This document shows positions 35,823 to 44,791 of a DNA stretch of 64,000 nucleotides, in pieces; the stretch's first letter is position 1; each line of letters begins with the position of its first letter. Origin of the DNA: CALINF01 sp039980455 (lineage in GTDB: Bacteria; Pseudomonadota; Gammaproteobacteria; Pseudomonadales; Halieaceae); contig JBDXCG010000003.1 of assembly GCA_039980455.1 (NCBI GenBank), positions 1,116,001 to 1,180,000 of the forward strand. Direction: 5' to 3'. The notes beneath the pieces were generated by a model. The model was not told the DNA's origin and searched no databases. It worked only from the letters and a program-made list of their open reading frames with translations. A program made the translations under genes and the position numbers.

Positions 35823-36827
35823 GCCACCCTCCCCGCGCAACATCGCCAACAGCAAATCTGTCTGGCCTGAATCGGGATTGCGAGTCGTGACATAGGCCAC
35901 GTGCTGATCAGGCGCTGCTGTAGGTGAGAGTGAGATACTCCATAGGGGGGCAACCTGACTAGGAATCAACGAGTAGCGAATATCCCCTATTTGAAGGGGG
36001 TTACGCGGATCGATAGCCAGATAGTCGTTACTGAACCAGCGAAAACGCTCGATGTCTCGCGCCTGCTGTGACGCTGGGTCCAGCCAAGGTAGGTCTCGTT
36101 TCACATCCAGCTTAAGTACTGAGTCGCCAACAAACACTTTGGGCGCAAAGCCCGTGCGTATCGCATCGACATAGAAACGTCCCTTCGCTTCGTACACTAC
36201 CTTCCACACCAATATATTGGCAAAACTGGGCTTTGCCTCCAACCGCACGGGTTCGTGGCCCCTCTGACGCGCAAGATCCATCCCCAGGGATGTGGCAGCA
36301 TCGCGCTGCAATACGCCCAGCCCAAGATAGCTTGCGCCCCACACCAATGCTATGCAGGCAAACAGAGGCCGTCGCTTCAGCGCAGCCATGATCACGAGTA
36401 CAAGCATCGGCAGGGTAAACAATGGGTCGATAACCGACACCGTATTCCAGGCAATCCTTACATCGCTAAATGGCCAAAGCAGCAAGGTTCCATACGTTGT
36501 ACAGGCATCCAATACCGCGTGAGTGCCATAGCCCAGAGTGCAGAACAACCAGCTACGCTTAAGCGACAAGCCGAAACGGCGGCCTATCAACGCGTGCAGA
36601 ACCAGCCCGCAGATGAAACCACCTAAAGGAATGAAAATGAGAGCATGGGTAAAGTGCCGGTGGTACTCGAGGAACAACAGGGGGTCGTTAGAAGATCGAA
36701 TCAATACGTCGAGGTCGGGCGCCATACCCGCGAGCCACCCTAATACGCCAGCACTGAGTGCATAGCGCGCAGGCTGTGTGGCCTGAGGAAGCGATGCGCC
36801 GAGTACGCCCTGCGTAAGAGGATCCAT
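35790..36827 (-). CDS. YdjM/DUF457-type membrane protein, putative metal-dependent hydrolase
   Basis: This 345-residue protein begins MDPLTQGVLGASLPQATQP, the signature N-terminus of the YdjM family. It has five or six membrane segments in the first ~170 residues and conserved His and Asp in RHFTHALIF and GTHAVLDACTTYGT. A soluble C-terminal half (~residues 175-345) follows. YdjM is LexA-controlled in E. coli and the family is annotated as metal-dependent hydrolases, with weak biochemical proof. AGGAG precedes the ATG. I saw no LexA box upstream. Confidence 0.85.
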   Translation of the reverse strand: MDPLTQGVLGASLPQATQPARYALSAGVLGWLAGMAPDLDVLIRSSNDPLLFLEYHRHFTHALIFIPLGGFICGLVLHALIGRRFGLSLKRSWLFCTLGYGTHAVLDACTTYGTLLLWPFSDVRIAWNTVSVIDPLFTLPMLVLVIMAALKRRPLFACIALVWGASYLGLGVLQRDAATSLGMDLARQRGHEPVRLEAKPSFANILVWKVVYEAKGRFYVDAIRTGFAPKVFVGDSVLKLDVKRDLPWLDPASQQARDIERFRWFSNDYLAIDPRNPLQIGDIRYSLIPSQVAPLWSISLSPTAAPDQHVAYVTTRNPDSGQTDLLLAMLRGEGGSTPQRFLGGG

Positions 36828-36917
36828 AAGGACTCCTGATCAAAAATCTACTGTTAACTACGGCCAAGCCAGCCCAGCGGTTCGAAAACGACTGCGCGGA
36901 TAAACCTACCGAAATCC

Positions 36918-36947
36918 TTGCACTGGCACCAGACAACGCAAGATACT
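36918..36947 (+). promoter_or_regulatory. Possible promoter of the OmpA-type lipoprotein gene
   Basis: TTGCAC (36918-36923) and GATACT (36942-36947) are 18 bp apart. The leader would be about 88 nt. The match is moderate. Confidence 0.4.
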
Positions 36948-37041
36948 TGTATTGTGCGGATAACAGAACACTCGCCGCAACCTGTTGTCCAACCTAATAT
37001 CGCGGGAACCGTCCCGCCAAACAAAGACCCTGGAGATTACC

Positions 37042-37680
37042 ATGCGAACAGTACCCTCCCTTTTATTGGCCGGCACTATATTGCTGAGTGCGTGCACCAC
37101 TAACCCCTATACGGGCGAACAGCAGGCAAGCAAAGCGGCTACCTACGGTGCAGGGGCTGCGGCCGTCTGTGGACTTGTTGGCGCTATGGACTCCAAGAAG
37201 CACGCGCGCAACGCAGCATTGGGTTGCGGCATTGTCGGCGCCGGTGTGGGCGCTTATATGGATGTACAAGAAGCCAAGCTGCGCGAGCAATTACAGGGCA
37301 CGGGCGTTTCAGTGGTTCGCGAAGGCGACAACATTCGCCTCGTCATGCCGGGTAATATCACGTTCATGACTGACTCCTACAATTTGCGAGGCGACTTTTA
37401 CCCGGTACTCAACTCCGTAGGCGAGGTCCTGTCGAAGTATTCAGACACCACCATTCGACTGACCGGCCACACTGATAGCACCGGGTCTCGCCAGCACAAT
37501 CAAACATTGTCTGAGCGCAGAGCTAGCAGCGTAGCGGATTACCTGGCAACCCGTGAGGTGGTTCGTTCGCGCATGCTGGTACAAGGCGTGGCATTCGATC
37601 AACCAATCGCCGACAATGCTACCGCCGCGGGTCGAGCACAGAACCGACGCGTTGAACTCTACATCCTTCCCAAGAATTAA
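37042..37680 (+). CDS. OmpA-family peptidoglycan-binding lipoprotein (YiaD-like)
   Basis: This 212-residue lipoprotein has a signal peptide MRTVPSLLLAGTILLSACT with lipobox LSAC. A glycine-rich segment of the glycine-zipper kind follows (ATYGAGAAAVCGLVGAM to CGIVGAGVGAYM). The C-terminal OmpA domain (residues ~95-212) contains LTGHTDSTGSRQHNQTLSERR, which binds diaminopimelate in peptidoglycan. The ATG at 37042 has TGGAG six bases upstream, so the earlier start at 36985 is not used. It likely anchors the outer membrane to the cell wall. Confidence 0.92.
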   Translation: MRTVPSLLLAGTILLSACTTNPYTGEQQASKAATYGAGAAAVCGLVGAMDSKKHARNAALGCGIVGAGVGAYMDVQEAKLREQLQGTGVSVVREGDNIRLVMPGNITFMTDSYNLRGDFYPVLNSVGEVLSKYSDTTIRLTGHTDSTGSRQHNQTLSERRASSVADYLATREVVRSRMLVQGVAFDQPIADNATAAGRAQNRRVELYILPKN

Positions 37681-37694
37681 ATCGAGTATCTAAC

Positions 37695-38546
37695 ATGACT
37701 TACGAAACCCTACTGTGCGAAGTTCGTGATCACATTTTGACAATCACGCTGAACCGTCCGGATCGTATGAACGCGTTCACCACGCCCATGGCGCACGAGG
37801 TCATCGACGCACTGACGAAGGCGAACGACAACGACGATGTGAGAGTCATCGTGTTCACCGGTGCGGGTCGCGCCTACTGCGCAGGCGCTGATCTGGGCAG
37901 TGGTTCCAAGACCTTCGACTATGGAGAGGCCAGTGAGACAGTAGATATTCGAGATACAGGCGGCCTCGTCACTCTCGCTATGTACAATTGCAAAAAGCCC
38001 ATTATTGGCGCCATCAATGGTGCTGCGGTGGGCATTGGCGCTACCATGACACTGCCTATGGATATTCGACTGGCCTCAGAAAAGGCACGTTTTGGCTTTG
38101 TTTTCGCGCGTCGTGGCATCGTGCCTGAAGCGGCATCGAGTTGGTTTTTGCCCAGAATTGTAGGCATTAGCCAGGCTATGGAGTGGTGCATGAAGGGCCA
38201 TGTGTTTGGCGCCGAAGAAGCACTGGCCGGCGGGCTGGTGAAATCAGTGCACCCCGAGGACGAGCTGCTGGAGGCTGCATACACCATTGCGCGCGATATC
38301 GCTGAGAATGCGGCACCTGTTTCGGTAGCGCTCACGCGGCAGATGATGTGGCGAATGCTGGGAGCCAGTCACCCCATGGAAGCGCATAAGATCGATTCTC
38401 GAGGCGTATACCACCGCGGTAAGCAGGCCGACGCAAAAGAAGGCGTTATGTCTTTCATCGAAAAGCGACCGGCCCACTTCACCAACACAGTGAGCCAGGA
38501 TATGCCGGAGTTTTTCCCCTGGTGGGAAGAACCTGATTTCGAATAA
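37695..38546 (+). CDS. Enoyl-CoA hydratase/isomerase (crotonase) family protein
   Basis: This 283-residue crotonase-fold enzyme has oxyanion-hole motifs AGRAYCAGADLGSG (~residue 58) and NGAAVGIGATMTLPMD (~residue 112). The catalytic Glu position is in RRGIVPEAASSWFLP. Motifs suggest hydratase or isomerase activity on a medium acyl-CoA. It starts 14 bp after the OmpA-type lipoprotein stop and may be read through from it, and it ends 14 bp from the convergent tamB. The substrate is unknown. Confidence 0.9.
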   Translation: MTYETLLCEVRDHILTITLNRPDRMNAFTTPMAHEVIDALTKANDNDDVRVIVFTGAGRAYCAGADLGSGSKTFDYGEASETVDIRDTGGLVTLAMYNCKKPIIGAINGAAVGIGATMTLPMDIRLASEKARFGFVFARRGIVPEAASSWFLPRIVGISQAMEWCMKGHVFGAEEALAGGLVKSVHPEDELLEAAYTIARDIAENAAPVSVALTRQMMWRMLGASHPMEAHKIDSRGVYHRGKQADAKEGVMSFIEKRPAHFTNTVSQDMPEFFPWWEEPDFE

Positions 38547-38560
38547 GCACAATCGAACCG

Positions 38561-41500
38561 CTAATCGATGTCGAAACTGTAATAGAGGTCAACAGAGTTT
38601 TCTAATCGACTAACAACCTCCAACCAAAGCCGCGTCTGCAAATACAGGCGCGCCGTTAGAATATTGATGGGTTCATACAGGCCTACACCATAAGAAACAT
38701 AGATGCGCTCGCCGATATAACCACTGACTGTTGCGGCTGTTTCATCCGCAGTACCGTCAGCACCAAAACCAATATTGTTCAAACCCGGAATTTTATTCAG
38801 ACTATCTGTGACGCCTGATTGATTAACCATATTGGTTCCCAGCGACAGCGCTACCGCAGTCCCATCGCCACCGGCACCAGCGTCCAGCCCCCTGCCTCGC
38901 AGCAAGTAAGAGAGCGCCTCGGTTTGAGACATTGCCGGGTTTGAGTAGATGTCCAGCTCAGGTTCTTCCAGTGGACCGATGACATGAATACCCACTTCGA
39001 TATCTTCAAGGGTGATTATTCTCTCGGCCCGCAGGTCCAACTGTGGATTGTCCGTTACGCCTGCAAAACTCACGGTGCCGCGCTTTATCTTCAAACTCTG
39101 ACCATAGGCTCGCAGCTCACCACCAATAACATTGAGATTGCCAAACAATTGCAATGGCTCATTCGACGGCTGTAGGAGTCTTAGGTTACCGCCCACTGTG
39201 GTATCGATGTTGGTACCAACGACATGGAAACGATTCTCGATTTTGATATCAACATCCATCTTTACATCAAAAGGTTTTTCTTCGCTCACTACATTGCCTG
39301 CATAGTCCACCTCAACTGCGTCTGAGGAAATATCGACGCTGCCCTCCGGCAATTGTTCATGCTCCAGTCGGCCCTCATGCACCGTGATTTGGCCTTTCAC
39401 CTCTACGCCAGAGGCCGTTGCTACAAGGTTTAGATCCTGAGATACCAGCGCTTGTCCGCTAGGCGGTAGCGTCAGATTTTTGCGATCGCCTCTCACATTG
39501 AGCGCGACGCGAGCCTGTGGATCGATTTCTGCCAGACCAGACAAAACCAGCGCCCCCTCTCCCACCGATCCGCTGCCATTTAACTGCGCCTGCCGACCCT
39601 TCAGCTCAACGGCCAACGTAACGTCGGAGAGCGTCGTGGGATTGCCAACAACGGCGAAACTACCCTGCTCCAAGGCAAATGAGCCGACCATTCCGGGCCG
39701 TCCCATCGTCCCATTGAATTGCCCGGACCCACTCACCTCACCGCTCAGCTCTGCCATCCGAGGCAGAAATGGCCGTATGTTGTGAATGAGTAAGTTACTT
39801 GCCTTAATACTGCCGCCAAGACTAGCGTCCTCACCCCAGCCGGACAGCTTGGCATCCACATCCAGCTTGTTTTGTCCTGCCCGCTGAACCCTAACTTGCG
39901 CAGAAGACGCATCCAGCCCAGTCGTGAGGTCTACCTGAATCAAGTTCCAGTCGAGGCGCGCCTGTTGACCGGCGCCGAGGCTTTGCGTAATCGCCACATC
40001 CCGCCCCGTTAGGTTTAGCTGCAGCATAGGCGCAACCCCGGGAGACCAACGACTGGCAAGGCTGCCATTTAGCAACCCGTCCACCGTCACCTGGTGCGGA
40101 AAAAGCCCAGCTAGAAAACTCAGGTCACCGTTCACACGGCCATTTACCAATCCGCTGGGGCCGAGTACCGCTTCCTCGAAACAGGCTTTGGTTTCCCCGA
40201 TGCGCCAACAATGTGAATCTACTGTCAGTTGCTCCTGCGCACTGATCCAATGCAGCCCAACCGCTTTCTGCAGGTTTAGCGCGCTTTGCGAAAACGCTAC
40301 CTCAGTAGACTGTAACGCGCCTTTCCATTCTTCGAGATCACCTTGCCCCTCGAGTGTTAACGCCAGACCGATATCACCTTGGGTTTTGATCAGCAGCTTG
40401 TCAGTTCCTGATGCTTGCTGATGTTGCAACTCTATCTGCCAGTCCTCGATGTTTTTCCCGGCAACTTCAAGCTCGGACCCTTCAAAAGAGAAATTTTCAA
40501 ACCACTGCCGCTCCAGCGACAACGAGCCGCCAAATTGCAAAGCGCGCAGCTGCGTCTCCCCATAGCTAATTTGTTCACCGTCTCCCTCTATTGTCAGACG
40601 CGTTGCCTCCGGATCGGTAGTGGCAGAAACACTGACCTTTCCCGTGGCGTCGGGAATCCACATACCGACGTCATCTATTTGTAGCTCCAGCGTCCCCAGG
40701 CTGTTTGACTCGCCGGCCGAACGTATCCGCACAACAGCGCCCTTGAGCGTGCCATCAAGATTTGCAGACTCTAACAATCGTTCACTGGACATCGACACTG
40801 CGCCCGCAATTTGTGCAGGCAGTTCATTGACAGTGCCCTGCAGTGCAACATCAGATAACGATACTCGCCACTGATCGGATTGAAAAACTCCGGCCAGCGC
40901 TGCTGACCCATTAATCCGCCCTGACATCCCCTCCGAGATAGCCGGTAGCTGTAAACCGCGAGACTCAACAGCCAGTGCAATATCGACACCCTCATCGAAG
41001 TTTATGGTTCCAGAGGTTTGAACGGCTGTGTTGGTGCTCTCATCAACCAATGCCAGTGATTCGACTGTGAGCTGCGACTGCGCCAACACAGACCGCAGAG
41101 ACAAGTTCAATGCGTCGTAGCCAAGACCAGACGCAAACAAGTCGAGCAACACTTGCTGCTGCTGTAAGTCACCTGTCACGCTGCCCCGAACTGGCGATCG
41201 CAGGATCACCTCCTCCATCAAAGCAACATCAGGTATTAGCGCTTTGATAGCAAAATCACCCTGCCACTCGGCCAATACATCCATGTGCAGAGGTAGCTGA
41301 TCGCGAGTAACATCCACCTCGCCTGTAAGCTGAACGAGCATTGCGGGTAGATCGGGGGCTGGCTCAGTAGATTCCAGCGTGGCGTTCCAACCCAGCTGGG
41401 CCAAGGTACCTTCGAGATCGACGATTAGCCGGTCAAGAGCTAGCGGGTCTGAAGGTAGCGGCTCTGTCAGTGTTGCCGCCGCAGTAGCTTGTAACCACCA

Positions 41501-42298
41501 GGAGTCACGCATGCGTAAGCTACCCGACAGATTAAGGTCTGCCTGCTGCGCAGCTAATGCGAGGGTATCCAGCGACACTGTATGGCCTGACCATTCTCCA
41601 GTCAGGGCCAGTGACGACAGCGCGCCAGCCTGTCCATAAAAATCATAGCTGCCTTGCGTGAGCGTCGTATCATCAACGACTAGGGTGAAAGGTAACTCGA
41701 TATCTGGAAGCACCAACGGGTAACTATTCGCGTCATCGCTCGCCGTCGCTTGAAGTTCGAGGCCGCCTTGTTCAACCGCTAACTGGTCTACCCGCAACTC
41801 TGCATCGATGATGTTCACGGCACCGACCAAACGCTGATTGCGCCAGGTACCACCAGGCCATGTCACCAGCAGACTGTCCACGGCAATAGATGGCGCGGAT
41901 ATCGCAACCGGAAACGTAAAGGGTTCAGATGAGACATCGGGTTCTTCGGCGGACTGCTCCTGCTCAGTGTCTCCAACATGCACTTCCACATGCCGGGCTG
42001 ACAAACTACTAAGACAGATTCGACTATTCCATAAACAGCTTGGATTAAGCGCTACCGCAACTTCTTCCATCCGCACCTCTAATCCATCTAGAGACATCAG
42101 CGCACTGTGTAAATGTAGCCCGCTCGACAAGCTGCCCTTGTCGTATTCAATAACGACAGGGGTGTAATCGCCCAATCGCGACAGTAACCAGCGCGTGCCA
42201 GTATCAGAAAACGGTACGCTCACCAGCATTATCGCCAGAATAGCTGCAAGCGAGACAGCCGAGGCTACAACAACCCGCAGAAATGAGCGCGCAGTCAA
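38561..42298 (-). CDS. tamB: Translocation and assembly module subunit TamB (AsmA-like)
   Basis: This 1245-residue protein has one N-terminal membrane anchor (VVVASAVSLAAILAIMLV). A very long beta-rich periplasmic body follows, and a C-terminal DUF490 domain with the family motif region around AYGQSLKIKRGTVSF and ending RLENSVDLYYSFDID. TamB proteins bridge inner and outer membranes; with TamA they assist outer-membrane protein assembly, and as AsmA-like proteins they also carry phospholipids outward. The gene overlaps tamA by 4 bp (ATGA). Length is normal for the family. Confidence 0.95.
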   Translation of the reverse strand: MTARSFLRVVVASAVSLAAILAIMLVSVPFSDTGTRWLLSRLGDYTPVVIEYDKGSLSSGLHLHSALMSLDGLEVRMEEVAVALNPSCLWNSRICLSSLSARHVEVHVGDTEQEQSAEEPDVSSEPFTFPVAISAPSIAVDSLLVTWPGGTWRNQRLVGAVNIIDAELRVDQLAVEQGGLELQATASDDANSYPLVLPDIELPFTLVVDDTTLTQGSYDFYGQAGALSSLALTGEWSGHTVSLDTLALAAQQADLNLSGSLRMRDSWWLQATAAATLTEPLPSDPLALDRLIVDLEGTLAQLGWNATLESTEPAPDLPAMLVQLTGEVDVTRDQLPLHMDVLAEWQGDFAIKALIPDVALMEEVILRSPVRGSVTGDLQQQQVLLDLFASGLGYDALNLSLRSVLAQSQLTVESLALVDESTNTAVQTSGTINFDEGVDIALAVESRGLQLPAISEGMSGRINGSAALAGVFQSDQWRVSLSDVALQGTVNELPAQIAGAVSMSSERLLESANLDGTLKGAVVRIRSAGESNSLGTLELQIDDVGMWIPDATGKVSVSATTDPEATRLTIEGDGEQISYGETQLRALQFGGSLSLERQWFENFSFEGSELEVAGKNIEDWQIELQHQQASGTDKLLIKTQGDIGLALTLEGQGDLEEWKGALQSTEVAFSQSALNLQKAVGLHWISAQEQLTVDSHCWRIGETKACFEEAVLGPSGLVNGRVNGDLSFLAGLFPHQVTVDGLLNGSLASRWSPGVAPMLQLNLTGRDVAITQSLGAGQQARLDWNLIQVDLTTGLDASSAQVRVQRAGQNKLDVDAKLSGWGEDASLGGSIKASNLLIHNIRPFLPRMAELSGEVSGSGQFNGTMGRPGMVGSFALEQGSFAVVGNPTTLSDVTLAVELKGRQAQLNGSGSVGEGALVLSGLAEIDPQARVALNVRGDRKNLTLPPSGQALVSQDLNLVATASGVEVKGQITVHEGRLEHEQLPEGSVDISSDAVEVDYAGNVVSEEKPFDVKMDVDIKIENRFHVVGTNIDTTVGGNLRLLQPSNEPLQLFGNLNVIGGELRAYGQSLKIKRGTVSFAGVTDNPQLDLRAERIITLEDIEVGIHVIGPLEEPELDIYSNPAMSQTEALSYLLRGRGLDAGAGGDGTAVALSLGTNMVNQSGVTDSLNKIPGLNNIGFGADGTADETAATVSGYIGERIYVSYGVGLYEPINILTARLYLQTRLWLEVVSRLENSVDLYYSFDID

Positions 42299-44046
42299 AA
42301 CTCAGCTCCAATGTTGATATGAAATCGCCAATCCGGATTGTCTTCACTAAAGGGATTGGCAAGCTCAATTTTAATCGCACCGACAGGCGTCAGATAGTGA
42401 ACGCCAAAGCCCGCGCCGTAGTTAACATCGTATTCACCCGGGTCAAATGCGTCGCCGCCGTCAAGAAATAGAGAGGCGCGCCACGTCTCGTTTACGTAGT
42501 ACTGATACTCAACACTACCCACTACGAGACGGGTACCACCCACCACAACTTTGCGAGGACTGCCGTCACTCTTGGGTACCTGAACTTCATTCCCCAACGA
42601 TTGATAAGCATAGCCTCGTATACTTTGCGCGCCGCCGGAGAAAAAGTTCAAGGAAGGCGGCAGTTTGAGGCGGTCACTGTCAGGTACACCCACTGCCCCC
42701 AATTCTGAGCGCAATACCAGCCGTTGCTTTTCGCTTAACGATTTTACATACACGAAATCGCTGTATCCGCGCAGAATATTGGCATTAGACGCAACGGTAG
42801 AGTTGCCCACTTCAATTTCGTAATACTGTGAAAAGCCCTCACTCGGATCGACCAGAGAGCCCTCGCGCCATTTGTGCGAGAACGTCATGCCAGGAAGCAA
42901 ATATTCATTATCCCGATCTTCACCGGTAACTCGCCAGCTCTCACTCAGGTGTCGGAGCGAATAGCTATAAATCCAGCTTTCCGCTTTGATCTCGCGCCTT
43001 ATGCGAAACTCCTGCTGTAAGCTGTCGAGGTCGCCATACTCATTTTCCTCAAGGCGAGCGCTCAGTTGAAGAATGTCTTTCAATGGATGTGACAACGGAA
43101 TGCTATAAGTGAATCGTCCGCCCGGGTTGATCGGTGACCACTGCACACGAGTCTCCTGGCTGTGGCCTTTGCGATTTATCCGGGGCGTGCGCCACGTCAT
43201 GGAGATTCGCTCTTCCGTATCAGTACTGTAGCCAACGCCGAGGTCGATCTTGTGGCTTTTGGCAGCCAGCGTGCGTAGCTCGATGGGCACCACATGAGAT
43301 TCCCGCTCAGCGGGCAATGGGCTTACGACCACTGACGAGAAATAGCCCGTGGACTGTAGGTGAGACTGAAAGCGCTGCAGCTTGATAGCCTCGTAAGACT
43401 CTCCCTCTCTAAAGGTTAACAGGGCATCCAGCTGTTCCTCGTTAAGCAGATCGTCCTGATATTCGATGGATCCAAACTGGTAACGACTACCGCCATCAAA
43501 CACCAACGTTATGTCGGCAGCCTGCCCCGACGCGTAGACCGCCAATTGCTGCACAACAAACTTGGCGTCGAAGTAGCCGCGTCGCTGCGCGAGGTTCTGC
43601 AACTCACGTTTGAATCGGTCGTATTTCCCATGATTGAGAATGTCGCCCTCCTTCAACGTCTTGTTTTGCAATAAGGTGGTAAACGCCTCGTCATTAAGCA
43701 GATCGCCTACCAGAGTTACCTCTACACTACGTAGCCTGACCGGATCATTTAGCTCGATCTGTACAGTCATCACCCATTCTGGCGAGGTCTCATCAACGTC
43801 GATTTGAATCAGGGCGTCGTAGTACCCCAATGCCTTGAGGCTATTCTCCGCTCGCTCGCGTGCACTCAGCACAAAGCTAACACGTTCGGGTACTGTTTCC
43901 GGTTGCGCGCCCAGCCAGGCGTTAACGTTGTCGCGGATTTTTCCACCAACGCCCGTAACGCTGTAACTCAACGCATTTGCGGCGCTAGCGTGCGGGGCGC
44001 ACACCAAAAACACCAGCAGCGCCAGTGAGGCAACTGAGAGTCTCAA
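42295..44046 (-). CDS. tamA: Translocation and assembly module subunit TamA (Omp85 family)
   Basis: This 583-residue outer-membrane protein has a signal peptide (MRLSVASLALLVFLVCAPHASA), three POTRA domains (about residues 25-265) and a 16-strand Omp85 barrel (to the C-terminal phenylalanine of HINIGAEF). Barrel hallmarks are SIRGYAYQSLG (the RGY motif of loop 6, ~residue 480) and the surface AGFGVHYLTPVG near the end. It inserts autotransporter-type and other proteins together with TamB. The stop/start overlap with tamB and the short gap to the methyltransferase gene upstream suggest one transcript. Confidence 0.95.
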   Translation of the reverse strand: MRLSVASLALLVFLVCAPHASAANALSYSVTGVGGKIRDNVNAWLGAQPETVPERVSFVLSARERAENSLKALGYYDALIQIDVDETSPEWVMTVQIELNDPVRLRSVEVTLVGDLLNDEAFTTLLQNKTLKEGDILNHGKYDRFKRELQNLAQRRGYFDAKFVVQQLAVYASGQAADITLVFDGGSRYQFGSIEYQDDLLNEEQLDALLTFREGESYEAIKLQRFQSHLQSTGYFSSVVVSPLPAERESHVVPIELRTLAAKSHKIDLGVGYSTDTEERISMTWRTPRINRKGHSQETRVQWSPINPGGRFTYSIPLSHPLKDILQLSARLEENEYGDLDSLQQEFRIRREIKAESWIYSYSLRHLSESWRVTGEDRDNEYLLPGMTFSHKWREGSLVDPSEGFSQYYEIEVGNSTVASNANILRGYSDFVYVKSLSEKQRLVLRSELGAVGVPDSDRLKLPPSLNFFSGGAQSIRGYAYQSLGNEVQVPKSDGSPRKVVVGGTRLVVGSVEYQYYVNETWRASLFLDGGDAFDPGEYDVNYGAGFGVHYLTPVGAIKIELANPFSEDNPDWRFHINIGAEF

Positions 44047-44054
44047 GAGTGTAC

Positions 44055-44699
44055 CTAGGCGACAGCAGCCGCTGAGGAGGGTCCCTGCGTGGCAGTTCCC
44101 CAGTAATTGAACCCAGCAATGCGCGGTGTACTAGGCAGATACATAGACTGCAGATCAGAGACCGAAAAATCTGCTTCTTCAAACAATGCAGGGATATCAC
44201 GATTAAGATTGCAGCCACCGGCTATCGCACGCCAAACAGGGTTAACTCGATTCTGCCACTTGAGCACTGACGCATCGGGTGCCTTACCGTGCTCACAAAA
44301 CAGTAAGCGGCCGCCGGGCTTCAACACTCTCGCCATGCCGCGCAGCGCAGTCACCGGATCAGGAATCGTGCACAAGCTGAATGTAACCAGCACCGTATCC
44401 ACGCTGTTGTCGTCCAGCGGTATCTGTTCCCCGGGAAGGCCAATAAACTCAACATCAAAAGGCAACCCTTTGGCCCTGTCGGCCGCAAGCGTCCAAGACT
44501 CTTCCGATGGATCAAGCCCTATTAGTTTCTCGACCTTGTGGGGGTCGTAATACGGCAGGTTCAGGCCCGTACCAATACCGATTTCGAGCACCGTACCATG
44601 TGCATTAGGCACCAGTTTCTCTCGTTGCTTCATAATAGGGGCCGCACCACAAGCGCAGTTAATGAAACGCGGAACTATGTGACGATCGTAGAAACCCAT
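44055..44699 (-). CDS. Class I SAM-dependent methyltransferase
   Basis: This protein of about 214 residues has a Rossmann-type methyltransferase fold. Motif I is VLEIGIGTGLNLPYY (~residue 38), the acidic loop LIGLDPSEESW follows, and motif IV lies near VDTVLVTFSLCTIPD. A CxC-containing N-terminus (INCACGAAP) is notable. The ATG at 44699 has GGAGAG eight bases upstream; the open frame to 44768 is an extension. It precedes tamA by 8 bp on the same strand. The substrate is unknown; small methyltransferases of this type often act on lipids or small metabolites. Confidence 0.85.
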   Translation of the reverse strand: MGFYDRHIVPRFINCACGAAPIMKQREKLVPNAHGTVLEIGIGTGLNLPYYDPHKVEKLIGLDPSEESWTLAADRAKGLPFDVEFIGLPGEQIPLDDNSVDTVLVTFSLCTIPDPVTALRGMARVLKPGGRLLFCEHGKAPDASVLKWQNRVNPVWRAIAGGCNLNRDIPALFEEADFSVSDLQSMYLPSTPRIAGFNYWGTATQGPSSAAAVA

Positions 44700-44791
44700 G
44701 GTCTGCTCTCCATTGTAGAAGCGCCTAGTATAGCGGTATGCAGCACGCTGTAATATGCTATGACGCACTGAGATGGATGGAAAAATGAGCT

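Noticed and set aside
36828..36900. A LexA box in front of the YdjM-type gene, by analogy with E. coli
   Set aside because: No CTGT-N8-ACAG arrangement is present near the start.
36950..36966. A lac operator-like stretch (ATTGTGCGGATAAC) upstream of the OmpA-type lipoprotein gene
   Set aside because: It lacks two central bases of the lac operator and the other half of the dyad. No LacI-family gene is in the window, and it is probably chance.
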